Below are positions 26,927 to 36,200 of a stretch of DNA of 64,000 nucleotides, piece by piece (the stretch's first letter is position 1; the number at the start of each line of letters is the position of its first letter). The stretch spans positions 1 through 64,000 of the forward strand of contig JARGFZ010000004.1 in the NCBI GenBank assembly GCA_029210965.1, in the 5' to 3' direction. A model generated the notes under the pieces. It did not search any database and was not told the DNA's origin. It saw nothing but the letters and a program-made list of their open reading frames with translations. This DNA is from a bacterium. GTDB taxonomy: Bacteria > BMS3Abin14. The position numbers and the translations under genes were made by a program.

Positions 26927-28072
26927 ATGCTGACACGCATATTCAAACTTCTGAGCGTGACCTTGATCATAGTGCTGGTCGCTGCGTGTTCCTGGTCACC
27001 GCGCCCGGAGGGTCCGCCGGTATCCACCCCTCCCCTGGTGCCAGTGGACTGGAATCAGGTGGAAGGCTGGCTGGAGGACGATCCCAGGCTGGTCCTGGAC
27101 GCCTTTGGACAGAGTTGTTCGACCTTGCGTTATCGCCAGCAATGGCAGCAGGTCTGTGCCGAGGTGACTACGCTTTCCGATGGATCCGAAGCGGAGGTAC
27201 GGGCATTTTTCGAAGGCCGTTTCACCCCCTACCAGCTGAGCCAACCCGACAATAACCGGGTTGGCATGGTCACCGGCTACTATGTTCCCGACCTGAGAGG
27301 CAGCCGGGAAGCCTCCCCGGACTATCCCTACCCCATTTATCGCCGTCCCGACGATCTCCTTGTCATCGATCTGAGTGACTCCTACCCGGAACTCGGCAAG
27401 TACCGGCTGCGCGGCCGCCTCGATGAGCAGCGCGTGGTCCCTTACTGGGACCGGGGGGAGATCGAAGGGGATCGTAACCCTCTTGAGGGAAATGAACTGC
27501 TCTGGGTGGAAGACCCGGTAGAGCTTTTCTTTCTGCACATTCAGGGGTCGGGTCGCATCCTTTTTGAGGACGGCAGCCGGACGATGGTCAACTACGCTGA
27601 TCAGAACGGCCATCCTTACGGCTCCCTAAGCCAGTGGCTCATCAAACGGGGAATCATGACACGGGATGAGATGTCCATGCAGAACATCAAGGCGTGGGCG
27701 CGGGACAATCCATCCCAGGTGGCTGACCTGCTCAGCACGAACCCCAGCTACATATTCTTCCGGGAAGCGCCGTCCGACACCGAAAGCCCTCCAGGTGCCC
27801 TTGGTGTGCCCCTCACCCCGGGCCGAAGTGTCGCGGTGGATCGCCAGTATACACCGTTGGGCGCCCCGGTCTTTCTGGCCACGACCTGGCCCAACACCGA
27901 CCGACCGCTTTACCGACTGATGATGGCTCAGGATACCGGCGGGGCGATCAAGGGGCCGGTTCGGGCCGACTTCTTCTGGGGGATGGGTGATGACGCCGGG
28001 AACGAAGCCGGCCGGATGAAACAACCGCTCAAGATGTGGGTTCTGCTGCCGGTGGAAATTCCCGAGGAATGA
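26927..28072 (+). CDS. mltA: Membrane-bound lytic transglycosylase A
   Basis: Outer-membrane lipoprotein of 381 residues that cleaves peptidoglycan between MurNAc and GlcNAc. The signal peptide ends in lipobox VAAC. The MltA domain shows VGMVTGYYVPDLRGSR, YPYPIYRRP and VELFFLHIQGSGRI. The C-terminal 3D domain has SVAVDRQYTPLGAPVFL and LMMAQDTGGAIKGPVRADFFWG, containing the catalytic aspartate. The ATG at 26927 has AAGGTG upstream; a TTG at 26891 would put 12 polar residues before the signal peptide. The next gene starts 77 bp downstream. Confidence 0.95.
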   Translation: MLTRIFKLLSVTLIIVLVAACSWSPRPEGPPVSTPPLVPVDWNQVEGWLEDDPRLVLDAFGQSCSTLRYRQQWQQVCAEVTTLSDGSEAEVRAFFEGRFTPYQLSQPDNNRVGMVTGYYVPDLRGSREASPDYPYPIYRRPDDLLVIDLSDSYPELGKYRLRGRLDEQRVVPYWDRGEIEGDRNPLEGNELLWVEDPVELFFLHIQGSGRILFEDGSRTMVNYADQNGHPYGSLSQWLIKRGIMTRDEMSMQNIKAWARDNPSQVADLLSTNPSYIFFREAPSDTESPPGALGVPLTPGRSVAVDRQYTPLGAPVFLATTWPNTDRPLYRLMMAQDTGGAIKGPVRADFFWGMGDDAGNEAGRMKQPLKMWVLLPVEIPEE

Positions 28073-28149
28073 GCAAAGTGCGCTAGTGCAATGAATTGCT
28101 GCTCTTTCTGCTTTCTGGCCTTGCTCCCATAGAACCCGAGAGAAACAAG

Positions 28150-28884
28150 ATGAAGAAAAGACAGAAATTACGGATGGGGATCATCCTGTTTTCCTTCTTC
28201 TGGTTTCCCGCGACCTTTTACTACCTGTCCCCGGTCCTCATTTTACAGACTGCGTCACAGGGAATCATAAACGGCAGCTTTATCGTGTTCGGTCTGCAGT
28301 TTGCGGCCGCCCTTCTCCTTGGCAGGGCCTTTTGCGGCTGGGTGTGTCCCGCGGCCGGTTGCCAGGAAGCGCTCTTTCTGGCAAGGGACCGTAAGGTGAC
28401 CCGAGGGGACTTCATCAAGTGGGTCATCTGGGCGCCCTGGCTCGGCGCCATTGCTTTTCTTGTTTTCAGAAGAGGCGGCTACGAGAGGGTTGATTTCCTC
28501 TACGAGACCACCTACGGCTTTTCCGTTGCGGATGTCCCCAGCCTCACAGCCTACTTCACCGTCCTTTTTCTTCTCATCGTGTTTCCAGCATCCGCTGTCG
28601 GTAAACGTTCCTTCTGCCACCATCTCTGCTGGATGGCTCCTTTCATGATCCTGGGAAGAAAAGTGAGAAACACGGTGGGATGGTCCTCACTGCGTTTGTC
28701 GGCAGCCTCTGAAGGGTGCACCCACTGTCACACCTGTACCGATAACTGCCCCATGAGCCTCCCGGTGGAAACGATGATCAAGCAAGGGAAGATGGAAAAC
28801 GCCGAGTGCATCCTCTGCGGCAGCTGTGTCGACGGCTGCGAATTTGATATCCTCAAATATTCATTTAATTCCGGAGTTGAATAG
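28150..28884 (+). CDS. NapH/CcoG-like iron-sulfur membrane protein
   Basis: Inner-membrane polyferredoxin-like protein of 244 residues. Several hydrophobic helices are visible, with a cytoplasmic CGWVCPAAGCQE motif typical of NapH/RdxA-type quinol dehydrogenase components after the second. At the C-terminus are two 4Fe-4S sites, CTHCHTCTDNCPM and CILCGSCVDGC. The ATG at 28150 (MKKRQKLRMG) is preferred to an upstream start at 28096. It likely passes electrons between a membrane quinone pool and a soluble partner; no partner gene is adjacent, so the pathway is unknown. Confidence 0.88.
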   Translation: MKKRQKLRMGIILFSFFWFPATFYYLSPVLILQTASQGIINGSFIVFGLQFAAALLLGRAFCGWVCPAAGCQEALFLARDRKVTRGDFIKWVIWAPWLGAIAFLVFRRGGYERVDFLYETTYGFSVADVPSLTAYFTVLFLLIVFPASAVGKRSFCHHLCWMAPFMILGRKVRNTVGWSSLRLSAASEGCTHCHTCTDNCPMSLPVETMIKQGKMENAECILCGSCVDGCEFDILKYSFNSGVE

Positions 28885-29041
28885 AAATCAGGACAGGCGG
28901 CCTGACCCCCGGAATTTCTCCGAAAACTCCCCTTCTTACTGGTGTAAAAAGGGACTATAGTCCCAATTCTCCTATCGAGGTGGTGAACCTTTCCATCCTC
29001 TTTTGCGTTGGGCCGGCCACCGCCGGCCGGAGGGTAATCCG

Positions 29042-29545
29042 TTGGCCATGAAGATTCAGAACATTTGCTGGACATGCGCGTCATCCGGAGGGTCGTGCTG
29101 CGTCAACATGCAGATCTACCTGACAACCGGAGACATCGGAAGGATCAGTCAAGCACTGGGGCATGGGAGCTTTTTCAGATATGAGCGGCCGTGGTCGTGG
29201 TGCGAAAGGGACGGTCTGGACGCGGAGTGGAAGGAGCATGTCCTGGGTAGTTCCAGACGCCGGGTCCTCAAAAGGGGGCGGGACGGTTCCTGCCACCTTC
29301 TGGGAGATGAGGGGTGTGTCCTGGACCTTGAAACCCGTCCCCTGGTGTGCAGATTATATCCTTACGAATACATGCCCGAGGGTATTCAGGGCCTTCATCA
29401 CGGCTGCCCTGCTTCGAAGAACCCCCATCCTGACAAGGCCCTGGAGGAGATGAGGATGAGGTCAGACAGGGTTGGTGCCTGGCACCGAACCCTCTACGCT
29501 GAGCTTTCCAAAGCCCGCCGGACAAAAGGGTGCGCAGAAAAATAA
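29042..29545 (+). CDS. YkgJ-like CxxxCxxCC-type cluster protein
   Basis: Soluble protein of about 167 residues with the cysteine pattern of the YkgJ/Fli-B-like zinc or iron-sulfur family: an N-terminal ICWTCASSGGSCCV, then a middle GSCHLLGDEGCVLD, RPLVCRLYPYEY and a closing HHGCPAS. GGAGGG lies eight bases before a TTG at 29042, while the ATG at 29048 is two codons later; either could be the start. Family members are proposed metal-cluster proteins; some link to lysine-N-methylation of flagellin, for which there is no context here. Confidence 0.8.
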   Translation: MAMKIQNICWTCASSGGSCCVNMQIYLTTGDIGRISQALGHGSFFRYERPWSWCERDGLDAEWKEHVLGSSRRRVLKRGRDGSCHLLGDEGCVLDLETRPLVCRLYPYEYMPEGIQGLHHGCPASKNPHPDKALEEMRMRSDRVGAWHRTLYAELSKARRTKGCAEK

Positions 29546-29638
29546 TTTTAGCCCAAACCGTGGGGTGAGGTCCTTTTGTCTGATATTTTTCCCGTTTGCT
29601 TAGTGGCTGTCCTGTGGAGATCGGGAGAACTGCCGGGC

Positions 29639-30562
29639 TCAGAGGAAAACAGCGGCGCCGGCCAGGGCGATACAGGCAGCAATTACGGGCGTCAGGAACC
29701 ACCCGAACAAAATACCCGCAAGAGTTTTCCGGCTCACCGTGCTGGCCCCCTTGAGGACACCGATCCCCAGCACGGCTCCCACAATGGCCTGGGAGGTGGA
29801 TACCGGGACGCCGAGGAAGGTGTAAAAGTGCACGGTGAGAGCCTCGGCGAGCAGGACCACGAAGGCCGAAAAGCTGTCCAGCCGCACCAGGCGAGATCCC
29901 ACCGTGTTCATGACCGGTCGTCCGAAGGTCACGATACCCAATCCGATGCTCAAACCCCCGATGAGCAGGGCAAGGGTCATGCTCAGGTAATCAGCTCCCA
30001 CGAAGACAGCGGTGACGTTGGCCACATTATTGGCTCCCAGGGCGTAGGCTCCGTATGCCCCCGCGGCCAGAATACCCACTCTGAGCAGGCCGTCCGATAG
30101 GACTATGGGCAGGTTGAGGCGATTGTAAAGCAGGGCGATGACCTTGTAGACCAGAATGGCCGCGACAGTCCCCCCGATGGGTGTCCCTATCCAGCAGACA
30201 ACAACCTTTCCCAGACCGGTAAAATTGACATTCCGGTTAAAAAACCCGATCCCCAGGATGGCCCCGACCACCGCCTGAGATGAAGACACCGGCAGCCGGA
30301 AGATGGTCATGATGGTCACCGCAGCGGCGGCGGCCACGGAGGAGATGACCGCACGGGTGAGGCCCATATCGGTGAGACCCGATAGGGTGTGGACACCGGA
30401 ACTTCCCTGCAGGAGAGCCCCGGCAAGGACGAAAAGGGCGGCAATACCCGCAGCTGTGCGGAACCGGAGCATCTTTGTTGAAACCGCTGGCCCGATGACG
30501 TTGGAAGCATCGTTGGCGCCCAGGGCCCAACCCAGGAAGACCCCCCCCAGGAGGGAAAACAT
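29639..30562 (-). CDS. pit: Low-affinity inorganic phosphate transporter
   Basis: Inner-membrane PiT-family symporter of 307 residues. The duplicated signature is clear: GWALGANDASNVIGPAV at the N-terminus and YALGANNVANVTAVF in the second half, plus two copies of the GVPVSTSQAIVGA/LPVSSSQAVVGA motif. The start codon directly abuts the stop of the DUF47 gene (no spacer), a common pairing in which the PhoU-like partner regulates the channel. Confidence 0.95.
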   Translation of the reverse strand: MFSLLGGVFLGWALGANDASNVIGPAVSTKMLRFRTAAGIAALFVLAGALLQGSSGVHTLSGLTDMGLTRAVISSVAAAAAVTIMTIFRLPVSSSQAVVGAILGIGFFNRNVNFTGLGKVVVCWIGTPIGGTVAAILVYKVIALLYNRLNLPIVLSDGLLRVGILAAGAYGAYALGANNVANVTAVFVGADYLSMTLALLIGGLSIGLGIVTFGRPVMNTVGSRLVRLDSFSAFVVLLAEALTVHFYTFLGVPVSTSQAIVGAVLGIGVLKGASTVSRKTLAGILFGWFLTPVIAACIALAGAAVFL

Positions 30563-31216
30563 CTACACGCGCCTCTTGAGGCTCATGATATTGATCTGCT
30601 TGGAGATCGTGTCCACCTGGTCGGATATGTCCCCGAGGAAGATGACCAGCTCTTTAAGCTGCAGCTTCTGGAATCCATCCAGGTCCGACTCGAAGATAGC
30701 GGAGATGAGGCGCCTTTCTATTTTGTCGCACTGACTTTCCTTAAGATCGATGACGGCAAGCAACTCCTTTATCCGGCCCTTGCGCTTGAACAGGTCCTCC
30801 ACCTGCCATCTCATCAGTGCGCACGCTTCCAGGGAAGCGGCCACCAGTTCCCTGATGTCCGGGATAAGAAAATCGGGGATGACCAGCATCTGGGTCTTGA
30901 GTATATTAAGGACGATCTCCATGTACCTCGGAACGTAGTCTATCCCATCGAGAAGCCTCATGATGTCGCCCCGGGATTCGGGAAGAAGAACCTTGTCGTA
31001 CATGAGGGTCTTGATCTCCTCGCGGACATCGTCTGCCTGGGACTCGAACCGGTGGGTCTCATCGGAAAGAAAAGAAAAATCCCCGCAGGCCTTGTCATCC
31101 ATAAGGCACGTTTCAAGAGCGAGGGCAAAATTTTCCTGGGCCATCTCGATGGCCTCCAGATATTTGATAACGAGGGATTCCACCTGGTACTGCTTTTTAA
31201 AAATGGTTTGTAGCAT
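30563..31216 (-). CDS. DUF47/PhoU-like Pit accessory protein
   Basis: Cytosolic all-helical protein of 217 residues in the TIGR00153/DUF47 family, relatives of PhoU. Metal-binding-type acidic motifs occur in LDGIDYVPRYMEIVL and the surrounding helices (FESQADDVREEIKTLM). The ATG at 31216 has CAGGAG upstream; a longer frame from 31300 would start inside a repeat. It is upstream of and abutting the pit gene, and probably gates or stabilises the transporter. Confidence 0.9.
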   Translation of the reverse strand: MLQTIFKKQYQVESLVIKYLEAIEMAQENFALALETCLMDDKACGDFSFLSDETHRFESQADDVREEIKTLMYDKVLLPESRGDIMRLLDGIDYVPRYMEIVLNILKTQMLVIPDFLIPDIRELVAASLEACALMRWQVEDLFKRKGRIKELLAVIDLKESQCDKIERRLISAIFESDLDGFQKLQLKELVIFLGDISDQVDTISKQINIMSLKRRV

Positions 31217-31242
31217 TGCAGTCTCCTGCTGCCTGAACTCAG

Positions 31243-31290
31243 AGCATGGTGCCTGGTGCCTGGTCCAGGTACAAGGCACTAAGTACCAGG
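31243..31290. repeat. GGTGCCT / CCAGGTAC phrase repeat
   Basis: Copies of TGGTGCC and partially palindromic strings around TACCAGG fill the 5' region of the DUF47-pit operon. Confidence 0.55.
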
Positions 31291-31400
31291 AATAGCACAT
31301 CTCCCATAATTAACACCCCGACACCTGCAGCCAAAATGGGCGACAGCATTTTGATCCAGGGAATTCCGGATGTCTTCCGCTCTTCGGGAGGGGTGCTCAG

Positions 31401-32495
31401 TTAGAACAGGATCATACATTTTTGCGGATCTAAAAACAGATGGACTTCCTGTCCTTCCTCTTGAGACAAGTCGTGCGGAACCTGCGCCTGGATCATCGTT
31501 CCGTTCACATTTATGAAGAAATACAAGAAATTACCCAGGTACGCCTTGTGGGCAACAACACCCGTAAACAGGTTTTCCCTGTCTTGATTCGGCTCAGCAA
31601 AAACCTCCACGTCTTCAGGACGAATAGATACATAGACTTTTTTCCCCGGCGTTGCTTCCGTAACGCCGTCCGTTGTACACAAAATCTCCTCGCTGAATTC
31701 AGTGCGAACGCAAACCGCCCCGGATACCGATGGGGCGTCCCGGGGGGCCTGTATGATCTCACCGGATATAAAGTTCATGGTGCCGATGAAATCGGCCACA
31801 AATTTATTGGCGGGCTTTTTGTAGATCTCTGTAGCTGTGCCGATCTGAACGATGTCCCCTGAATCCATGACGGCGATCCGATCGGAAATGACCATGGCCT
31901 CAGCCTGGTCGTGGGTGACGTAGACAGCCGTGATACCCATGCGTTTTACCAGGCTCTTTATCTCGAACCGCATCTTCTCCCTCAGCTTCGCGTCCAGGTT
32001 GCTCAGAGGTTCATCGAGCAGCAGCACTTGGGGATTTCCCACCAGCGCCCGTGCCAGGGCCACCCGCTGCTGCTGTCCGCCGCTCAGCTGGGATGGATAC
32101 CTCTCCCCTAACCCCCCCAAACCCACCAGTTCCAGTGCCTCCAGCACTCTCTCCTGGATTTCCTTCCTGGGAACTTTCCTGAGTTTCAGGCCGTAACCGA
32201 CATTATTAAAGACCCTCATATGCGGCCACACGGCATAGTTCTGGAAAACCATGCCGATCCCCCGCTGTGACGCATGGACAAACCCTTCCGAAAGCATCGG
32301 CCTGCCGTCAATGACGATATCCCCATCTTCCGGTATTTCCAGCCCGGCGATGCACCTCAAGGTGGTTGTTTTGCCGCACCCGCTGGGACCGAGAAGCGTC
32401 ACAATTTCTCCCTCTTCCACTTCAAGGTGTATATGGTTGACCGCCACCACCTTCTTGTAGCGCTTGACCAGGTTTTTGATCTCGATAAATCCCAT
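31401..32495 (-). CDS. ABC importer ATPase (Fe3+/phosphonate type)
   Basis: Cytosolic ATP-binding subunit of 364 residues with Walker A GPSGCGKTT, Q-loop NYAVWPHM, signature LSGGQQQR, Walker B VLLLDEPLSNLDAK and switch histidine in VYVTHDQ. A C-terminal TOBE domain follows (SIRPEDVEVFAE...). This places it in the FbpC/PotA/PhnT-like group. AAGGAG precedes the ATG. It is the last gene of a minus-strand operon (binding protein, permease, ATPase). A cloverleaf repeat copy sits in the gap before it. Confidence 0.94.
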   Translation of the reverse strand: MGFIEIKNLVKRYKKVVAVNHIHLEVEEGEIVTLLGPSGCGKTTTLRCIAGLEIPEDGDIVIDGRPMLSEGFVHASQRGIGMVFQNYAVWPHMRVFNNVGYGLKLRKVPRKEIQERVLEALELVGLGGLGERYPSQLSGGQQQRVALARALVGNPQVLLLDEPLSNLDAKLREKMRFEIKSLVKRMGITAVYVTHDQAEAMVISDRIAVMDSGDIVQIGTATEIYKKPANKFVADFIGTMNFISGEIIQAPRDAPSVSGAVCVRTEFSEEILCTTDGVTEATPGKKVYVSIRPEDVEVFAEPNQDRENLFTGVVAHKAYLGNFLYFFINVNGTMIQAQVPHDLSQEEGQEVHLFLDPQKCMILF

Positions 32496-32513
32496 GGAAC
32501 TTTTCTCCTTTGG

Positions 32514-32611
32514 TAGGGTCGCACAATGTCCTGGCGGGACTTTGTGCTCCTCGGAAAACGAAAAGTGTCATTTTCGTTTTCCTCACAAGGGCGCATCGAG
32601 GATCGGCTGCC
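32514..32611. repeat. Cloverleaf repeat, copy A (partial)
   Basis: Part of the intergenic repeat family described in the findings. It begins TAGGGTCGCACAATGTCC, followed by hairpin GCACAATGTCC/GGGACTTTGTGC and hairpin GGAAAACGAAAA/TTTTCGTTTTCC. The right half is cut short at the stop codon of the permease gene. Confidence 0.85.
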
Positions 32612-34285
32612 CTATTCATCAGTGCTCCATGCCGCCTTTAGCATATTCCCGCCGATCCTCGATGCGATCAAAAGGAGGATGAAGGTGATCACGATCATCA
32701 GGAACGCCATGGCGGCGGCGATACCAAACTCCATGCCGCGGTGCCAGTTCAGATAAATACCGATGGGCAGCGTTTCCCAGCCTCCCCGGTAAAGGAATAT
32801 GGCAGTAGAGATCTCCTGGAACGCCATGATAAAGAACATCATCACACCGACGAGCACGCCTTTGAGGAGCAGAGGCAAAGATATGGTCATAAAAGTTCTG
32901 AGTCTGCCCGCGCCCGCCACTTCCGCGGCCTCCTCAAGAGAAACATCCAGCTGCAGGTAAGAGGCGTGCGCCATCCTCAAAAAGTATGGGAGTCGGCGAG
33001 CGAACAGGGCCAGAGGCATGATGATCCAGTACTTGGCCAGGGGTATGGTATCCCAAAATGCCAGCATGTAACCTACACCAATGGCGATACCAGGGAAAGC
33101 CAGCATCAGGGTGATGACAAAGTCGAGGGCATCTTTGCCCGGGACACGGGTGCGGACGATGATATAGGCGGCTGGAAGTCCAAAGGCGACCCCGAAGACC
33201 AGGGCCAGTCCGCTGAACAGGAAAGAGTTTTTGATCAGGAGCGGGCTTTCCAGGAGAATGAGTCTGAAGTTATCGAGGGTCCAGTAGGTGGGAAACGGTT
33301 CAAAGACCCATCTTCTGGAAAAGGCGGATAAACCCAGCACGATGGGGATCAGCAGGACAACGACGGCGATAAATATCAGGTAAGCGTATGCGCCCGCTTT
33401 CAGCAGCGGGCCCGGTTCGATCACCCTGCCTTCAGAGGTAGTTCCCTTGGAAAGGCCGGTATACTTTTTCTTTTCGACCCACCACCTGGCGAGCAGAAAG
33501 AGGGAGATGCAGATAACGGCAGAAACAACCACCGCCACGATCCCCATGTACTTGCGGTGCATATCTGTAAAATGATAGGCGATATTAATGTACGCCACCG
33601 AGGGAAGGAGATCCGTCTGCCCCAGGATCATTGGTGTGAGCCAGTCCGTGAAGGGCCACAGGAATACGAGGACGGCACCCGCCAGATAACTGGGGGTGCA
33701 CAGAGGCAGCGTTATTGTGATGAATCGCCGAAAGCCGCTGGCCCCCTCCACTTCGGCAGCTTCCTCAAAGGAAGGGTCGATGTTGGTAAAACCCGCCGAA
33801 AGACCGAGGACAATGAAAGGAAGCATGTGCAGGGATTGGACGAATACCAGCCCGTGCAGTCCGTATATGAAATTTACGGGCTTCTCGATGAGCCCTATCT
33901 GCATGAGCAGCAGGTTCATCGTACCGTACTTGCCGAAAAAGATGATGAACGCGAATACGCCGGCGAAAGCGGGCAGGACGATGGGCAAAAGGATGAGAGC
34001 TGTAAAAACAGTCTTTCCCCTGTGCCGGTATCTTGCCAGGATGTATGCCAGTGGCACCCCGAACACAGTGGTCGTCACGAGCAAAAGAGTACTGAGCAGC
34101 AGGGTATTGCCAAAGATCTTGAGATAATAGGTGTCCTTGAAGAACTCCAGGTAATTACCTATACCCCGGCCGTCAGTCCCGGTGAGGGTTAAACTTTCAC
34201 TGAGCAGAATGGAAAGCGGATAAATTATAAGGAAAGCAATGATCAACCACAGGACTGCTGCCAGAATGACGTTGCCTCGGGACAT
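32612..34285 (-). CDS. Fused double-domain ABC permease
   Basis: Inner-membrane permease of 557 residues containing two BPD_transp_1 domains in one chain, each with the EAA loop that docks the ATPase (FEEAAEVEGASGFRRFITITLPL in the first half; LEEAAEVAGAGRLR in the second). About twelve helices are seen. Fused permeases of this length occur in FbpB/AfuB iron(III) importers and in the PhnU2-type group annotated for 2-aminoethylphosphonate. The ATG at 34285 (MSRGNVIL) has AAGGTG upstream; a start at 34315 would lie in the repeat. The substrate cannot be decided from the sequence alone. Confidence 0.92.
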   Translation of the reverse strand: MSRGNVILAAVLWLIIAFLIIYPLSILLSESLTLTGTDGRGIGNYLEFFKDTYYLKIFGNTLLLSTLLLVTTTVFGVPLAYILARYRHRGKTVFTALILLPIVLPAFAGVFAFIIFFGKYGTMNLLLMQIGLIEKPVNFIYGLHGLVFVQSLHMLPFIVLGLSAGFTNIDPSFEEAAEVEGASGFRRFITITLPLCTPSYLAGAVLVFLWPFTDWLTPMILGQTDLLPSVAYINIAYHFTDMHRKYMGIVAVVVSAVICISLFLLARWWVEKKKYTGLSKGTTSEGRVIEPGPLLKAGAYAYLIFIAVVVLLIPIVLGLSAFSRRWVFEPFPTYWTLDNFRLILLESPLLIKNSFLFSGLALVFGVAFGLPAAYIIVRTRVPGKDALDFVITLMLAFPGIAIGVGYMLAFWDTIPLAKYWIIMPLALFARRLPYFLRMAHASYLQLDVSLEEAAEVAGAGRLRTFMTISLPLLLKGVLVGVMMFFIMAFQEISTAIFLYRGGWETLPIGIYLNWHRGMEFGIAAAMAFLMIVITFILLLIASRIGGNMLKAAWSTDE

Positions 34286-34300
34286 ATCACACCTTATCTT

Positions 34301-34472
34301 TAATAGGGTCGCCAAAGTCCGGGCGGGACTTTGGCTCTACGGGAAGGGAAAAGTGTCATTTGCCCTTCCCTCACGGATCGCTGACATTTTCCCGGTCATC
34401 GATCCGGGCGCCACTTCCAGGCGCGGCTACTGTTAATCGCAAAAGTCCGTGGGGCTTTTTACGAGGCCATCA
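34301..34472. repeat. Cloverleaf repeat, copy B
   Basis: Full-length but divergent copy. Hairpins from left to right: GCCAAAGTCC/GGGACTTTGGC, GGGAAGGGAAAA/TTTGCCCTTCCC, GGATCGCTGAC/GTCATCGATCC and GCGCC/GGCGC. The outer ends are TAGGGTCGC on the left and a diverged CTTTTTACGAGG on the right. It lies in the gap between the binding-protein gene and the permease gene. Confidence 0.85.
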
Positions 34473-34622
34473 ACTTGTCAGCCGGTTGACGGACTTGTAT
34501 GCAGTGGCCCGCCCTGCAGAATCCTCTTCAGGACCGCAAAGCGCAATTCCACAGGACGGGCCTGTATCTAAAGCTCGAAATATAATTATCCAGTTGAAAA
34601 AATTTCGCTGCCCGTATTGCCG

Positions 34623-35921
34623 TTACGGCGAGACAAGCAGTGCGCGGGCCTTGACTGCACCCAGGCGTGCCGCGGCATAATTGCCCTCATATTCGAAAAG
34701 TTTTCGGGCTTCGGCTATTTTCGCGGCAGCCTTTGTCACATTAATCTTTTCAGCTTTTGCCGCCTGAATCTCTCCCTCGACTTCCTCTATCAGGAACAGG
34801 CTGTTTTTCAGCTCGCCCCACTTCCGGTAGATCTCGTCCTCATACTTCTTGTTGACTTCGTCCCACCTATTTGCGGCGAGGTCCAGGTCGTACTCTATGA
34901 AGTCGACCTTCAGGTCCCAGAAGGAATCGACGCCCAGCGCCTGCGCGGCATGGGTGGCCATCTCGACGCCTTGCTTTTCCAGTTCGGAAAATTTAACGTC
35001 CGTGCTGGCTGCGAAGTAACGGCCTTTCAGTACGTATTTTTGCCCGTCCATGCTGAACAGCCAGTCCAGGAAGATCTTCCCCACCGCCTCGTTGGGCGCG
35101 CCTTTAAGCAAAGCCACAGCCTCCGGAACCAGGATCGTTTTTTCCGGGAGCAGGTCCCGCACAGGAAAACCATCTTTGCGTGCGGCCATTGCGTTCATCT
35201 GCGGCTGCGCCAATCCGATGGGAACTTCGCCGCGGGACACTAATTGCGTCGTATCCGTGCTGCCGGTGGAAAAGCGCGCTAAATTCGCCGCCAGCAATCT
35301 GAGATATTTCCATGCTTCATCTTCGCCAAAACCCTGTATGAGAATTTCAATGGCTTCATGCATTGTGCCGGAGGCATAGGGCAGCGTGTGCACGATGTTG
35401 CCCCTGTAGATGGGGTTGAGCAGATCGTTCCATGTTTTCGGAGGCGGCAATTTTAAGGATTTTAATACCTTTTCGTTGTACAGGTTGGTAACGATCCAGG
35501 GCGCGAAACAGGTCCACAGATCACCCTTATCCTTTACCTTCATACCGTGCCATGCGGCAGGAACCTTATCTGAACCCTTTGCCTTGTACGGTACAATAAG
35601 CCCCTCTTTCTTTAAAACTTCATGGGCCGGAGCTCCTGCGCCCAGGAAAATGTCAGCATCCGGTTTGCCATTCCATGATCTCACTTTATCCAGGCACACC
35701 GGCCAACCGCCCGGCCGAACGAAGGTTATGTCCACATCCTTACCGTAGGTCTCCTTGTAGTACGCTTTGAAACCCTCGGTCAGGCTGGCGGATAACTCCT
35801 TGTAAACGGGACCGACCCAGCCGAGTTTATCTGCGGCCTGTGCCTGCGTCGCAAAGGCTGGCAACAGCAGCAGCATTCCAAGTGCTGTTACGATCGCTGT
35901 GAGCGATATAAACTTTCTCAT
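34623..35921 (-). CDS. ABC importer substrate-binding protein
   Basis: Periplasmic type-2 solute-binding protein, 432 residues. A Sec signal peptide (MRKFISLTAIVTALGMLLLL...AQA) is followed by the fold seen in Fe3+ and aminoethylphosphonate binders: PDADIFLGAGAPAHEVLKKEG, PKTWNDLLNPIYRG, GEVPIGLAQPQMNAMA and LLKGAPNEAVGKIFLDWLF. The last 60 residues form an extra helical, lysine/alanine-rich tail. The ATG at 35921 has an excellent GGGGAGGTCAAA ribosome site. It is the first gene of the importer operon; a palindromic operator-like motif lies 400 bp upstream. Confidence 0.92.
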   Translation of the reverse strand: MRKFISLTAIVTALGMLLLLPAFATQAQAADKLGWVGPVYKELSASLTEGFKAYYKETYGKDVDITFVRPGGWPVCLDKVRSWNGKPDADIFLGAGAPAHEVLKKEGLIVPYKAKGSDKVPAAWHGMKVKDKGDLWTCFAPWIVTNLYNEKVLKSLKLPPPKTWNDLLNPIYRGNIVHTLPYASGTMHEAIEILIQGFGEDEAWKYLRLLAANLARFSTGSTDTTQLVSRGEVPIGLAQPQMNAMAARKDGFPVRDLLPEKTILVPEAVALLKGAPNEAVGKIFLDWLFSMDGQKYVLKGRYFAASTDVKFSELEKQGVEMATHAAQALGVDSFWDLKVDFIEYDLDLAANRWDEVNKKYEDEIYRKWGELKNSLFLIEEVEGEIQAAKAEKINVTKAAAKIAEARKLFEYEGNYAAARLGAVKARALLVSP

Positions 35922-36003
35922 TTTGACCTCCCCATAAGCATCACTGTCACATTTAAAAGAACAAATAGTTCCTCTACCCCAACCTCCTGCGTGATCCCCC
36001 GCC

Positions 36004-36017
36004 ATCACCTCCTTTCT
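36004..36017 (-). promoter_or_regulatory. Perfect anti-SD-complementary string
   Basis: The plus strand reads ATCACCTCCTTTCT, identical to the 3' tail of bacterial 16S rRNA. On the minus strand this is AGAAAGGAGGTGAT, a maximal Shine-Dalgarno, 84 bases before the chosen start of the binding protein and in frame with an ATG at 36005 (spacing is too short for normal use). It could serve a leader peptide or ribosome standby site. Confidence 0.5.
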
Positions 36018-36200
36018 GTAAAGTACCTGTTAGATTAATCCAGACACAAAAAAACCGGACGTATCCCAGCAGTTATTTGCTTCGGCAGCCCGGCAATCTT
36101 CTTCCCCAAAAGATGTGTATTAATGATGAATTGAGAAGACCCGATGTTTTCCGCCCTCGCCTCACAGCGAGTTTGGCTTTATCGGCATATCATCTACAAT

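Noticed and set aside
36004-36017. Relic of a 16S rRNA gene
   Set aside because: Only 14 bases match the rRNA tail and flanking sequence does not, so it is better read as a ribosome-binding string.
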